Assembly (NCBI GenBank): GCA_016781485.1
Contig: JADDQH010000013.1
Span: forward strand, 1 to 48,886
Length of the DNA stretch: 48,886 nt
Reading direction: 5' to 3'
DNA from: Chloroflexota bacterium
Lineage (GTDB): Bacteria; Chloroflexota; Limnocylindria; Limnocylindrales; CSP1-4
Positions 1 to 9,571 of the stretch are shown one piece after another (position 1 is the stretch's first letter; each line of letters opens with the position of its first letter). Under the pieces are notes generated by a model. It saw nothing but the letters and a program-made list of their open reading frames with translations. It was not told the origin of the DNA and made no database searches. Both the position numbers and the translations under genes were made by a program.

Positions 1-1415
1 GGCCGCTGCTCCCCCTGTCCTCGCCGCGAGATGACCACCAGAAGCAGGGCGAGACCGGCGATGGCGACGCCGCCGAGAGCCACGAGCGGCAGCACGCCGT
101 CCCCGTCGGCGCCGTCGCCCGGCGACGCATCTGCCCTGCCGCTGTCCGCCGAGGCACTGGGCTCCGCCGTTGCTCCCGCATCGGTGCCCCCGAGAGACGC
201 ACCGTCGCTCGGCACTCCCGGGTCCGCGGTCGCGTCGTCTCCCGGCTCGTGCTGCCCCCCCGGCACCCATCCCTCGGGGAGCGGTCCGGTGGGTGCAGGT
301 CGTGGCCCGAACGCCTCCGGAAGCTCGGCGCCGAGGTCTCCGATCCAGGCCGTGTTGAATGCATCCGCGCCCGCGCCGGTCGCCGCCTTGAATGCCGCCT
401 CGTCGGTCAGCCCCCTGGCGTAGCTCGTGATGAGCTTCACCAGCGTGTCCCGACCGTGAGTCCGGATGAAGTAGTCCACTGCGGAAACGCTCTCACCGTA
501 GGCGAGATAGAACTGGTCCGGCGGGCTCGGGAACGCCGCCGTGAGCGCGTCGAGTGGGATCAGCTCGTCCGCAGGGGCGGCGGCCTCGACGACGCTCCTC
601 CAGTTCCCGTTGTAACCCTCGGCGAGGTAGACCGCGAGCCCCTCGTTGAGCCACTTCGGTGGGCCGTGATACGGGTTCTCGGTGGCCGTGTTGAACACGA
701 GATGCGTCAGCTCGTGCACGACCAGGACTTCGACCCAATCCGACTCGATCTCATTCGGCTCGATGATCCCGAACAGCGTCCTGATGTCGGAATGCGCCTG
801 TCCGCCGACGTTCTCGCGCGTCCCGGGCCCCATGGCCGTCGCGAACGCCGGCTGCTCGCCGTAGATGAAGAAATCGACGGGCTCGCTCTCCGTCACGCCC
901 AGCAGCGCGGACGCCTCGGCCACCGCGTCCTCGCCGATCTCGAGCGCCCGGCGCGCGAAGTCCTCGTCGCCCTCATACCAGTGCAGCCGGACGAGCCGCC
1001 CTTCCAGCGTCCGCCATTCGAAACGCTCGTCGCGTACCGTGACCTGGCTCTCTGGACTGACGGTCTGCTCGCCACCCTCGATTACCCGCCAGCGGTAGAC
1101 GAGGGTGGTGTTCGGCACCACGTGCCCTTCCTGGACGACCCGTGCCGTGAACCTCCCTCGGTTGCCCTCGACGGTCGCTTCGCGCACGAGATCTCCTGGC
1201 CGGCCCCGGAGATGAGCAAGGAGCTCGACTCGATCCGGCTTCTGTGGAGCCGTGAACGCGACACGGAAGGTGAGTGGTTCGCCGAGGCGTCCCTGGGCGG
1301 TGGGCGTGTCGAAGCGGATCTCCGCCGCGAACACGGTCGGGGCGAGCGACAGCAGCCCGACCGTCAGCGCCACGACGGCGAGGATCACGCTCGCGACGCG
1401 TCGTTGATCGATCAC
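1..1415 (-). CDS. Secreted gluzincin-type (peptidase MA-like) zinc metallopeptidase with C-terminal TM segment; 3' end runs off the window
   Basis: Absent from ORF track because it has no stop inside the window. Minus-strand translation from GTG 1415 gives VIDQRRVASVILAVVALTVGLLSLAPTVFAAE (signal peptide) ... VEVLVVHELTHLVFNTATENPYHGPPKWLNEGLAVYLAEG (HExxH plus downstream NEGLA) ... LPLVALGGVAIAGLALLLVVISRRG. Start overlaps the stop of the next gene upstream (GTGA). Confidence 0.8.
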   Translation of the reverse strand, partial: MIDQRRVASVILAVVALTVGLLSLAPTVFAAEIRFDTPTAQGRLGEPLTFRVAFTAPQKPDRVELLAHLRGRPGDLVREATVEGNRGRFTARVVQEGHVVPNTTLVYRWRVIEGGEQTVSPESQVTVRDERFEWRTLEGRLVRLHWYEGDEDFARRALEIGEDAVAEASALLGVTESEPVDFFIYGEQPAFATAMGPGTRENVGGQAHSDIRTLFGIIEPNEIESDWVEVLVVHELTHLVFNTATENPYHGPPKWLNEGLAVYLAEGYNGNWRSVVEAAAPADELIPLDALTAAFPSPPDQFYLAYGESVSAVDYFIRTHGRDTLVKLITSYARGLTDEAAFKAATGAGADAFNTAWIGDLGAELPEAFGPRPAPTGPLPEGWVPGGQHEPGDDATADPGVPSDGASLGGTDAGATAEPSASADSGRADASPGDGADGDGVLPLVALGGVAIAGLALLLVVISRRGQGEQR

Positions 1416-3130
1416 TCGTCGGCCCGATCGAGGCCGGCGTACCGGATCAGCCCAAGGCCCGACTCTACCGTTCCCAACAACCCCTCGCGGCTCAGCGCCC
1501 AGCTCTCGCCATAGCGCAGCGGGACCAGCGGCACTTCGCGCTGGACGATCGCCTGGGCGGCGGCGTAGTGGCGTTGCTGCTCTACGGGATCCTCGGTCGC
1601 CGCCGCAGCCGCCAGCAGCGTGTCGTATGCGGCGTTGCTCCAGCCGCTGTAGTTGTTGCTGCTGCCCGTCTCGAGCAGCAAGCCGAGGAAATCATGCGGC
1701 GCGGGATAGTCGGCCACCCACGAGAGCGCCCAGAATGCGGGGACGTCGCCGCGGTCGAGACGCGCGAAGTACTCATCGAAGGGCATCGACTCGACGCGGA
1801 CCTCCACGCCCAGGACCTCCTTGAGTTCGCGCGCGATCGCCTGGTCGTACCCGTACCCGGACGTCACGAGCGTGACCGGCGGAAAGCCGCGGCCGCCCGG
1901 ATAGCCGGCGGCGGCGAGTTCCGCGCGAGCTCCCGCCGGGTCGTAGCGAGGCGAGAAGTCATCGGTGGGGCGAGCCGGGATGCCTTCAGGGACCAGGGAG
2001 GTCGCAGGGTCTGCGGAGGCGTCCGCAAGGCGGACGAGTCGGTCCCAGTCCACCGCCCCCGCGAAGGCGCGCCGCACCCGGGCATCGTCGAAGGGCGGTC
2101 GCGTCGTATCGAAGCCGTAGTAGTCGACCGACCAGGTGTCCGCGCGCCGGAGCTGGGGCCCCAGGTCGTCGTGATAGCGCAGCCAGGCCGCGTCAGCGGC
2201 GCTCACCCCGGTGTAGTCGAGGTCGCCGTCCTGGAATGCCAGGACGGTGCTTTCGCCCTGGAGGTCGGTGACGACCTCGATGCGCTCTATCGGTGGCGGC
2301 CCCGCCCAGTAGTTGCCGTTCGCCTCGAGGTGGATCCGCGTCTCGTCCTGAGAGGTCGGGAGATACGCCCCGGACACGACGAGGTTCGGCGGCAGCTCCG
2401 GACCGGGGGCCGGTCGCTTCGGCGGCACGACCGCCAGCGAGGGTGACGCGGTCACGGCGAGGAAATAGGTCGCCGGTCGGCGGAACTCGACCACGACCCG
2501 CCCCTCCTCCGCCCGCATCCCGACGCCCTCTCGACCGATCTCGCGCTTCTGGTAGGCGACCGCGCCCTTCACGTCGGCGAGAAGACTCGCGAGCGGCGAC
2601 GGCGTCTCGGGGTGGATCAGACGGAACCAGCTCTCGACCACGTCCTGCGCCCGGATCGGCGTCCCGTCGCTGAACTTGAGGCCACGGCGCAGCTCGAAGG
2701 TGATCCGCTGTCCATCCGCCGCGACCACCCAGTCCCGTGCCAGCGCCGGCTGTACCTGCGCGTCGGCATCAAAGGCGGTCAGTCCTTCGTAGACCTGCGC
2801 AAGAGTCGTCGCGGTCCCGGCGTCACCCTGGCGCGCGGGATCCCACGTGGACGGGGCGGCACCGATGATCCGAACAGGATCGCCTGCTGCGCGAGCGACC
2901 GCGACGGGCGAAGGATCACGGCCGGGTGCGGCACCGCTCTGCCTGTACCCGCCGAGCGCCGCCACTCCCGTGATCGCGACGGCGAGTCCGAGACTGAGGA
3001 CGGCCGTTAGGGCGCGGCGACCGGCGGATGCGGTGATCGGCTGGAGATCGTCCGGCGTCGAGAGGTCCGGCGGCGGCACAGGTGGGACCCCAGGCGGGCG
3101 CGGCCGCGCGTCGGGGGGTGGTTGGGACAC
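1412..3130 (-). CDS. ABC transporter substrate-binding protein, peptide/nickel family (SBP_bac_5)
   Basis: VRIIGAAPSTWDPARQGDAGTATTLAQVYEGLTAFDADAQVQPALARDWVVAADGQRITFELRRGLKFSDGTPIRAQDVVESWFRL is typical of the family; N-terminal TM segment. Confidence 0.9.
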   Translation of the reverse strand: MSQPPPDARPRPPGVPPVPPPDLSTPDDLQPITASAGRRALTAVLSLGLAVAITGVAALGGYRQSGAAPGRDPSPVAVARAAGDPVRIIGAAPSTWDPARQGDAGTATTLAQVYEGLTAFDADAQVQPALARDWVVAADGQRITFELRRGLKFSDGTPIRAQDVVESWFRLIHPETPSPLASLLADVKGAVAYQKREIGREGVGMRAEEGRVVVEFRRPATYFLAVTASPSLAVVPPKRPAPGPELPPNLVVSGAYLPTSQDETRIHLEANGNYWAGPPPIERIEVVTDLQGESTVLAFQDGDLDYTGVSAADAAWLRYHDDLGPQLRRADTWSVDYYGFDTTRPPFDDARVRRAFAGAVDWDRLVRLADASADPATSLVPEGIPARPTDDFSPRYDPAGARAELAAAGYPGGRGFPPVTLVTSGYGYDQAIARELKEVLGVEVRVESMPFDEYFARLDRGDVPAFWALSWVADYPAPHDFLGLLLETGSSNNYSGWSNAAYDTLLAAAAATEDPVEQQRHYAAAQAIVQREVPLVPLRYGESWALSREGLLGTVESGLGLIRYAGLDRADE

Positions 3131-3247
3131 GATGTCAGTCTAGCGACTGGGCCCGATGTTCCCCGAGCAGCCGCCGGGCTGCTGATGACGACAGTCTCAG
3201 CATGTGCTTCCCACGACCGATCGCGATCTCGGCGAGTTCTGCCATCG

Positions 3248-3640
3248 TCACAGGAGGCGCTGCAACAACGCGAAGCTCTCCGGGGTCCCCGGCCACTGTT
3301 CGCGCAGGTGCCCGACGCCCAGGCGTCGGGCCACCCAGCGCAGGACCAGCACGGCGACGACGATGTCGTCGAGGGGCCCGATGCCGGGCAGGAACTCCGG
3401 CAGCAGGTCGATCGGGCTCACGAGCCAGACGAGCAGGCCGACCAGGACGAGACGGATGTACCGTGGCGTGGCGGGCTCGGCCAGCAGGCGGCGGACGAGT
3501 CGGACGACGTCGGGCACGAGCCGCAGTGCCGGACCCGCGAGCTCACGCGACGGGCGGTGGAGCCAGATGACGGCGACGGCGCCGAGCCACAGCACGACCA
3601 GGATCGCACCGAGCAGCAGGAGAGGCAGGACGAGATCCAT
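3248..3640 (-). CDS. YkvA/DUF1232 family membrane protein
   Basis: SPIDLLPEFLPGIGPLDDIVVAVLVLRWV signature; start chosen at MDLVLPLLLLGA (3640). Confidence 0.8.
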   Translation of the reverse strand: MDLVLPLLLLGAILVVLWLGAVAVIWLHRPSRELAGPALRLVPDVVRLVRRLLAEPATPRYIRLVLVGLLVWLVSPIDLLPEFLPGIGPLDDIVVAVLVLRWVARRLGVGHLREQWPGTPESFALLQRLL

Positions 3641-3666
3641 CCGAGGCGCCGCCGACGGTAGCATTC

Positions 3667-4119
3667 GTGCCGTTGGCTGATTTCGACTTCATCACCGCGC
3701 GACTCGCCACCGGCGCCGCCATCGACGGCCGGGATGACGTGGACGAACTCGTCGCCGCCGGGATCACCCACGTGATCGACTGCCGGTTCGAGTTCGAGGA
3801 CACCCCCCTGCTCGCCTCGCACCCGTCGATGTCGTACCTCTACAACGGCGTGCCCGACGACGGCGAACCGAAGGGGGCCGACTGGTTCGGGAAGTCGATC
3901 GAGTTCGCGCTGCCCGCGCTCGCGCTCCCAGGCACGAAGCTGTACGCGCACTGCGCGGCGGGCGTCCACCGCGGTCCATCGACCGCGTACGCCATCCTCC
4001 GCGCCCTTGGGCTTTCCGCACACGATGCCGAAGCCCTCATCACCCGCGGCCGACCAGGGGCGGAGCTGATCTACAAGAACGACGCCGACGCCGCCATCGC
4101 GGCCCTCGGGTACGCGTGA
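3667..4119 (+). CDS. Dual-specificity protein phosphatase family protein
   Basis: HCAAGVHRGPSTAYAIL matches the HCxxGxxR(S/T) phosphatase loop; GTG start. Confidence 0.8.
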   Translation: MPLADFDFITARLATGAAIDGRDDVDELVAAGITHVIDCRFEFEDTPLLASHPSMSYLYNGVPDDGEPKGADWFGKSIEFALPALALPGTKLYAHCAAGVHRGPSTAYAILRALGLSAHDAEALITRGRPGAELIYKNDADAAIAALGYA

Positions 4120-5405
4120 CTCCTGGTGGCGACGAGGTCAAGGAGGGCGATGTGACCAGCGGCCGGACAGGCATCTTCCCCACCTTTTTCCTGTCCGGCT
4201 TCGAATGCTCCACCTTCGACTGGAAGGAGGCGGGGCGGCGTGACCTGACCGCCGAGACACAGCACCGCGAGCACGCCGTCGAGGACTACGCCCTACTTGC
4301 TGAGCTCGGCATCGGCGTCGCGCGCGAGGGCATTCCCTGGCCGCTCGTCGAGAGGCGCGGTGAGTACGACTTCTCGCTCATCGACCCGCTCATCGACGCG
4401 ATGAACCGCGCCCGCGTCGTCCCCATCTGGGACCTCTGTCACTACGGCTACCCCGACGACGCAGACCCATTAGCCCCCGACTTCCCGGAACGGTTCGCTC
4501 GCTACTGCCGGGCGGCGGCGGAATACGTCGTCCCACGCGTCACAGCTCGAGCGCCGAACTTCTTCACGCCCATCAACGAGATCACCTTCTTCGCGTTCGC
4601 GGGCGGGGAGTGGGGATGGGTCGCGCCGTTCCTGAAGAGCCGTGAGGCCCGCCACGACCTACGCCTCGCGTTGTCCGCGGCGGCGATCGCAGGCGCCCGC
4701 GCGATCCGCGAGGTCGATCAGGACGCCCGGATGGTCAACATGGATCCGCTCGTGAACGTCGTTGCCCCACGAGATCGGCCGGACCTTGCAGAAGCGGCGC
4801 GGTACGAGACGTGCGAAGACACGTTCCTGGCCCTCGATATCCTGGCCGGGAGGCAGCGCCCCGAGCTCGGCGGGAGCCCGGACATCCTCGACATCGTCGG
4901 CACCAACTGCTACTCGTTCGGGCAGATGGAGTACCGCGAGCAGGGGCCGCACGCGGCACTGCCGCCGGACGACGATCGCATCAGGCCGCTGTGCGACCTG
5001 ATGACGATGGCCTGGGAACGCTACGGGCGCCCGATGATCATCAGCGAGACCAGCGGGCTGCGCGAAGCTCGCACGACCTGGCTGACGGACGTGATGCAGG
5101 AATCGCTCGCCGCCGTGGATCGCGGGATCGACTTGCACGGCATCTGCCTCTTCCCGGCGGTGGACATGCCGGACTGGCACACCGGCGAATGGCTGCACAA
5201 CGGCATCTGCGACCTCGTCGACGAGGCCGGCGACCTGCGCCGCGTCCGCGACGAGGAGTACGTCGCGGAGTTGCGCCGCTGGCAGAGGCTGCTCAACCGC
5301 GTGTCCTCGCTCGATGAGGATCCCTTCAGGGACCCCGTGGACCTGGAGGACGTCGTCCGCGCCGCGCGGAGCCGCGAGTGGCAGGGCGACCGGGACTGGT
5401 CCTGA
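4116..5405 (+). CDS. Glycoside hydrolase of clan GH-A (beta-glucosidase-like)
   Basis: NFFTPINEITFFAFAGGEWGWVAPF (NE motif) and IISETSGL (second catalytic Glu region); start overlaps the previous stop. Confidence 0.65.
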   Translation: MTPGGDEVKEGDVTSGRTGIFPTFFLSGFECSTFDWKEAGRRDLTAETQHREHAVEDYALLAELGIGVAREGIPWPLVERRGEYDFSLIDPLIDAMNRARVVPIWDLCHYGYPDDADPLAPDFPERFARYCRAAAEYVVPRVTARAPNFFTPINEITFFAFAGGEWGWVAPFLKSREARHDLRLALSAAAIAGARAIREVDQDARMVNMDPLVNVVAPRDRPDLAEAARYETCEDTFLALDILAGRQRPELGGSPDILDIVGTNCYSFGQMEYREQGPHAALPPDDDRIRPLCDLMTMAWERYGRPMIISETSGLREARTTWLTDVMQESLAAVDRGIDLHGICLFPAVDMPDWHTGEWLHNGICDLVDEAGDLRRVRDEEYVAELRRWQRLLNRVSSLDEDPFRDPVDLEDVVRAARSREWQGDRDWS

Positions 5406-5451
5406 CCGCGCGCGCGGCCGACGAAGACCTACGCGGTCTCGTCTCTTGCCG

Positions 5452-6096
5452 TCACGGCCAGACCTCGGAGTAGCCGGGGCCGTAATAGAGCGACAGGATC
5501 TGCTTCCGCGTGTATCCGCGCTTGCCGCAGTCGTAGGCCGAGTGCTGATACAGCAGCCAGCCGTTGCGGTCCGCGCCGCAACGGACCCATGACCCGGCGC
5601 GATAGCCGGTCATGATGAACTTCGTGTACTTCCGGATGGAGACCGGCCACGTCTTGGAGACGGCGTACTTCTGGCGGTCGGTCGGGACGTATCGCGCGGG
5701 GTTGTAGACCTGGTCGGCGGTCGAGTCCTTCACGTCGTAGCAGACACCGGAGCCGGTGACGTACCACGACCGGTGATGGAGGACGTGGTACCAGGCGTAC
5801 TGCTTGACAGCCACGGCGTTCGCCTTGAGCGTCTCCATCGGGTAATAGGACGGCATCTCGGCGGCCAGCACCACGTTGACGTAGTAGCGGAAGTCGACTG
5901 TTTGCACCCGGCCCGTCGCCGTCCGGAGGACCCTGACGGACGGCGGCGGATAGAGCCTGCTCGTCCACCTGGTGCAGGCGGCCTCTGCTCGAGCCACCGA
6001 AAAGAACGGCAGTCCCGTGACGGCGAGCGTCGCGGCCAGGATAAGGACGAGCGCGTGCCGAGGTGCGCGCTTCGCGCCGGGTCGGGCGAACCGCAA
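5452..6096 (-). CDS. SpoIID/LytB domain-containing secreted protein
   Basis: VDFRYYVNVVLAAEMPSYYPMETLKANAVAVKQYAWYHV is the SpoIID motif; signal peptide; TTG start at 6096 preceded by GAGGAGG (longer ORF to 6132 possible). Confidence 0.85.
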   Translation of the reverse strand: MRFARPGAKRAPRHALVLILAATLAVTGLPFFSVARAEAACTRWTSRLYPPPSVRVLRTATGRVQTVDFRYYVNVVLAAEMPSYYPMETLKANAVAVKQYAWYHVLHHRSWYVTGSGVCYDVKDSTADQVYNPARYVPTDRQKYAVSKTWPVSIRKYTKFIMTGYRAGSWVRCGADRNGWLLYQHSAYDCGKRGYTRKQILSLYYGPGYSEVWP

Positions 6097-6514
6097 CGGT
6101 TGCCTCCTCTCTGGGACACCGCGCTGGGGCACGGCGACGGGTGGGCCGAGCGGCGCGGCAGAGGGGACTCGGACGACCGAGGAGGCGACGCCAAAGCGGA
6201 GCAGCGGACGTACTCGGGATGCGTCCGGAGGTAAGGACTCCTGCGTGATGACGCAGGCATCGGGACGCGGTGGGGATGCGAACCCGATGGGACAGGGGGG
6301 ACTGCCGTGGGCGCGGCTATCTTCTGTTGTCGGTGCCTCTGTACAAGTCGTCCGTATCCGACCGGCGGACTATGCGACACCGGCCTGCCCTCTGCAACCC
6401 CTGGCGCCATATCCGCCGCATACGAAATGGGCCAGCAGTCGCTCCCCTGTCCACAGGGCTCCCTGCCGCAGTTCGTCGAAAAGGTGGACCGGTGACAGCG
6501 TCAGTCCACTCTGA

Positions 6515-7258
6515 TCACAGATGCACCCCGCCATTGATGTTGAACTCCGCCCCGGTTATGTAGTCGCCGTCGGTCGCGAGGAAAGCAACGAGCTTGGCGA
6601 CCTCGTCGGGCTCCCCGAGGCGGCCGAGCGGGATCCGCTGCTTCATCTGAGCCCGTACGTCCTCGGGGATCCTCTCCACCATGTCGGTCGCGAGGAACCC
6701 CGGAGCCACGACATTCATCGTCACGTTGTATCTCGCAAGCTCGAGAGCGGCCGCCTTGGTGAAGCCGATCAGGCCGGCCTTGCTCGCTGCGTAGTTCGCC
6801 TGACCGAAGTTCCCGGCCTGCGCTACGAACGAGCTTATGTTGATTATCCGCCCGTACTTCTGCTCGATCATCCCTGGCACGGCCGCGCTCGTGCAGTAGT
6901 ACGCGCTATTCAGGTTGTTGTCGATGACTTCCAGCCAGTCCGATCCGGTCATCTTGCGGAGCGTCCGGTCGCGCGTGATGCCGGCGTTGTTCACGAGCAC
7001 GTCGACTCGTCCGAACCGGTCGATCGCCGCGCTGATCAGCTGCCGTGCCTGTTCAGCTTCCGAGACATCCGCCTGGACGACCACGCATCTGGCGCCCAGT
7101 TCCTCGACCCGCGCGGCTACCTCCCTGGCCTCTGTCTCCGCGCGCCTGTAGTTGATGACCACGATCGCGCCCTGTCGTGCCAGCTCCAGCGCTATCGCAC
7201 GCCCGAGGCCGCGTGAACTGCCCGTGACAACGGCTGCCTGGCCCTCGAGCCGTCCCAA
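6515..7258 (-). CDS. phaB: 3-oxoacyl-ACP / acetoacetyl-CoA reductase (FabG/PhaB-type SDR)
   Basis: VTGSSRGLGRAIALELA Rossmann motif, VNNAGITRD, YAASKAG active site; last gene of the PHA cluster. Confidence 0.8.
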   Translation of the reverse strand: MGRLEGQAAVVTGSSRGLGRAIALELARQGAIVVINYRRAETEAREVAARVEELGARCVVVQADVSEAEQARQLISAAIDRFGRVDVLVNNAGITRDRTLRKMTGSDWLEVIDNNLNSAYYCTSAAVPGMIEQKYGRIINISSFVAQAGNFGQANYAASKAGLIGFTKAAALELARYNVTMNVVAPGFLATDMVERIPEDVRAQMKQRIPLGRLGEPDEVAKLVAFLATDGDYITGAEFNINGGVHL

Positions 7259-7261
7259 CCC

Positions 7262-8266
7262 TTACCTCCCCACCCTCCGGATGAGCGCGAGCGTCCCGAG
7301 CGTCGCCGCCGCCAGAAGGGCGCGCTTGCGGCGGGGATACTGCTCGAGGTGGCGCGTGTACAGGCTCGTGGACTTCGATCCCTGACCGAACTCCCCGGTC
7401 ACCGACGCGCTCCCGTCCAGCGGCGCGAAGAAGTTGTCCTCGCCGTCGTCTGGCTGGTCGGTCATCTGCAGCCTGAAGATCAGTCCCCGCGCGAGCATGG
7501 AGCGGTCGACGAGCGACGGGCTGAGCCGCTCCATCAGCGTCAGCATCTTCCCTGCCCCCCCGACGACGATCTCCCGTCTCGGATGCTCTGCCGCGAACAG
7601 GATCGCCTCGGCGACGACGCGGGGCTCGTAGACCGGCGGGATCGGCATGGGCTTCACGCCGAGCTTCGAGCGCGCGTGGGCGAACAGGGGCGTGTTGATC
7701 GAGGAGGGCAGGATCAGCGTCACGTTGATCCCTGTCTTCTCGTGCTCGAGCTCGAGCCGGAGCGACTCGGTGAAGCCCTTGACCCCGTGCTTGGCGGCGC
7801 AGTACGCCGCCTGGAGGGGCACTGACCGAACCCCCATCACGGACGAGACGTTGATGATCGTCCCCTGCCGCTCCCGCTTCATGTGCGGGATCACGGCCTT
7901 CATCCCGTAGATCTGGCTCATCAGGTTGACGCGGACCTGGCGCTCGATCTCCTCGACGCTCATCTGCTCGACGGTCGCGTACCCGGCGATGGCGGCGAGA
8001 TTCACCCAGGTGTCGATCCCCCCGAACCGCGCGACTGCCTCCTGGGCCAGCCGGTCGACCTGCTCCCAGTCCGAGAGGTCCGTCACCACGACGTGGGCGT
8101 CGCCCCCGCCGCGCACGACCTCCCCGGCCACCTCCCGCAGCGCCGACGCGTTCCGTGCCGCAAGCACGACCGATGCGCCCTGCTGCCCGAACTGCACCGC
8201 GGTCTCCCGGCCGATCCCGCTCGAGGCACCCGCGATGACCACTACCTGCTCGCTGATCCGTTTCAA
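7262..8266 (-). CDS. SDR family oxidoreductase
   Basis: IAGASSGIGRETAVQFGQQG, YCAAKHGVKGF; C-terminal extension RRKRALLAAATLGTLALIRRVGR. Confidence 0.85.
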   Translation of the reverse strand: MKRISEQVVVIAGASSGIGRETAVQFGQQGASVVLAARNASALREVAGEVVRGGGDAHVVVTDLSDWEQVDRLAQEAVARFGGIDTWVNLAAIAGYATVEQMSVEEIERQVRVNLMSQIYGMKAVIPHMKRERQGTIINVSSVMGVRSVPLQAAYCAAKHGVKGFTESLRLELEHEKTGINVTLILPSSINTPLFAHARSKLGVKPMPIPPVYEPRVVAEAILFAAEHPRREIVVGGAGKMLTLMERLSPSLVDRSMLARGLIFRLQMTDQPDDGEDNFFAPLDGSASVTGEFGQGSKSTSLYTRHLEQYPRRKRALLAAATLGTLALIRRVGR

Positions 8267-8473
8267 GTTCTCGCTCCTCCGGTCTGTACCTGGAAGGCTT
8301 CGGTCCGGCTCGTGAGGAGCGCGGATAGGATCCCGACCAGCAGCCCAGGATCCACATGACAGACGCCGGCCACCGGGCGATCAGTGCGGCGCGCGCACGC
8401 CCATCACGCCGCCCCGTGGGCTACTGCCCCCGACGCTCGGACACATCCCGACCCGTCAGATCGCGCCGCTACG

Positions 8474-9571
8474 TCACGCCGCGTGCTCGGCGAGGAACCG
8501 TCGAAGCGCGGAGACGAAGCGATCCGGACGCTCCAGCTGAGGCAGATGGCCGCAATCGGGGATCACTTCCAGCCGAGCATGCGGGAGGCGAGCAGCGGCG
8601 GCGCGCCCGTGGTGGACCGGGACGACCAGGTCGTTCGCACCCCACAGCACAAGGGTCGGCATAGTCAGCCGCGGAAGCTCATCCAGCACTACGTCTACCT
8701 GGCCAAGGGGACTGAGCATCACCTGCTTGACGCGCACGGTCGCCTCGAGGAAGCCGGGGACGCCAGGCACACCGAAGTGCTCCACCAGCCATTCCTTCGG
8801 GACGCGCTCGGAGCGCCAGAACTGGGTAGCGACGTACAGCCAGACCCGTTGCGCGGCGCCGAGAGGAGTACGCGTCAGGTTGACGGCTGCTTCACCGACC
8901 CCGGGGAGGGTCAACATCGCGAGGGCAGGGTTCACCTCCCGACCGAGGCCCGCGCTATCCACCAGCACCAGGGTCGCGACGCGCTGCGGATCGGAAAGCG
9001 CCAGGTGCAGGGCGACGAGGCCACCGGTCGAGTTACCCACCAACGTGGCCTGCCCGATCCCGAGCGCGTCCAGAAACTCCCTCAGGAACCCGGCTAGGAA
9101 CTTGGGCGTGCAGTCGACCGGATCGGCGCTGGTGCCGAATCCGGGCAGGAAGGGCGCGTAAACCTTGTGGCGACGCGCGAGGGCGGGTATGACCCAGAGC
9201 CACGACCTCGCACTGTGCCCGTCGCCATGCAGCAGCACCAGTGGCGGCCCCTCGCCCGCGGTCAGGTAACGGGTCCCGAGCCCTCCGACGTCGACCTGCC
9301 GTTCCTCGATCGCCACGTCACCCGAGGTGCTCCTCGGTTGCTCCGTCGAGATGCGAGCCTGATCGACCCACATCCTCATCATGCGTTCGACCTGGTCCTG
9401 GCCCCAGGACATCAGGTCGAAGGCAGAGCGCCACGCGTCGGCGCCCCAGAACGCGTCGAACGGATCGCCGCTTCGGGGAGAGCTTTGCCCTCGTCCGTCT
9501 TTCCCGTTCGGTCCTCTGCGGTCGGCGATGCCGCCGTGATCCTTTCTACCGTCGAGCATCGGCGTTTCCAT
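8474..9571 (-). CDS. Alpha/beta hydrolase with an N-terminal helical, PhaE/phasin-like segment
   Basis: LVLLHGDGHSARSW, GNSTGGLVALHLAL nucleophile elbow, C-terminal GANDLVVPVHHG and DCGHLPQLE; N-terminus DPFDAFWGADAWRSAFDLMSWGQDQVERMMRMWVDQARI. Confidence 0.8.
   Translation of the reverse strand: METPMLDGRKDHGGIADRRGPNGKDGRGQSSPRSGDPFDAFWGADAWRSAFDLMSWGQDQVERMMRMWVDQARISTEQPRSTSGDVAIEERQVDVGGLGTRYLTAGEGPPLVLLHGDGHSARSWLWVIPALARRHKVYAPFLPGFGTSADPVDCTPKFLAGFLREFLDALGIGQATLVGNSTGGLVALHLALSDPQRVATLVLVDSAGLGREVNPALAMLTLPGVGEAAVNLTRTPLGAAQRVWLYVATQFWRSERVPKEWLVEHFGVPGVPGFLEATVRVKQVMLSPLGQVDVVLDELPRLTMPTLVLWGANDLVVPVHHGRAAAARLPHARLEVIPDCGHLPQLERPDRFVSALRRFLAEHAA

Noticed and set aside
249-1514. 421-aa plus-strand ORF
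   Set aside because: Antisense of the HELTH metallopeptidase and the ABC-binding protein; Arg/Asp-rich composition without motifs, typical of antisense ORFs in GC-rich DNA. The same reasoning was applied to most long ORFs overlapping the called genes (e.g. 1274-2446, 19476-21002, 28919-30916, 31971-34448, 38438-39943).
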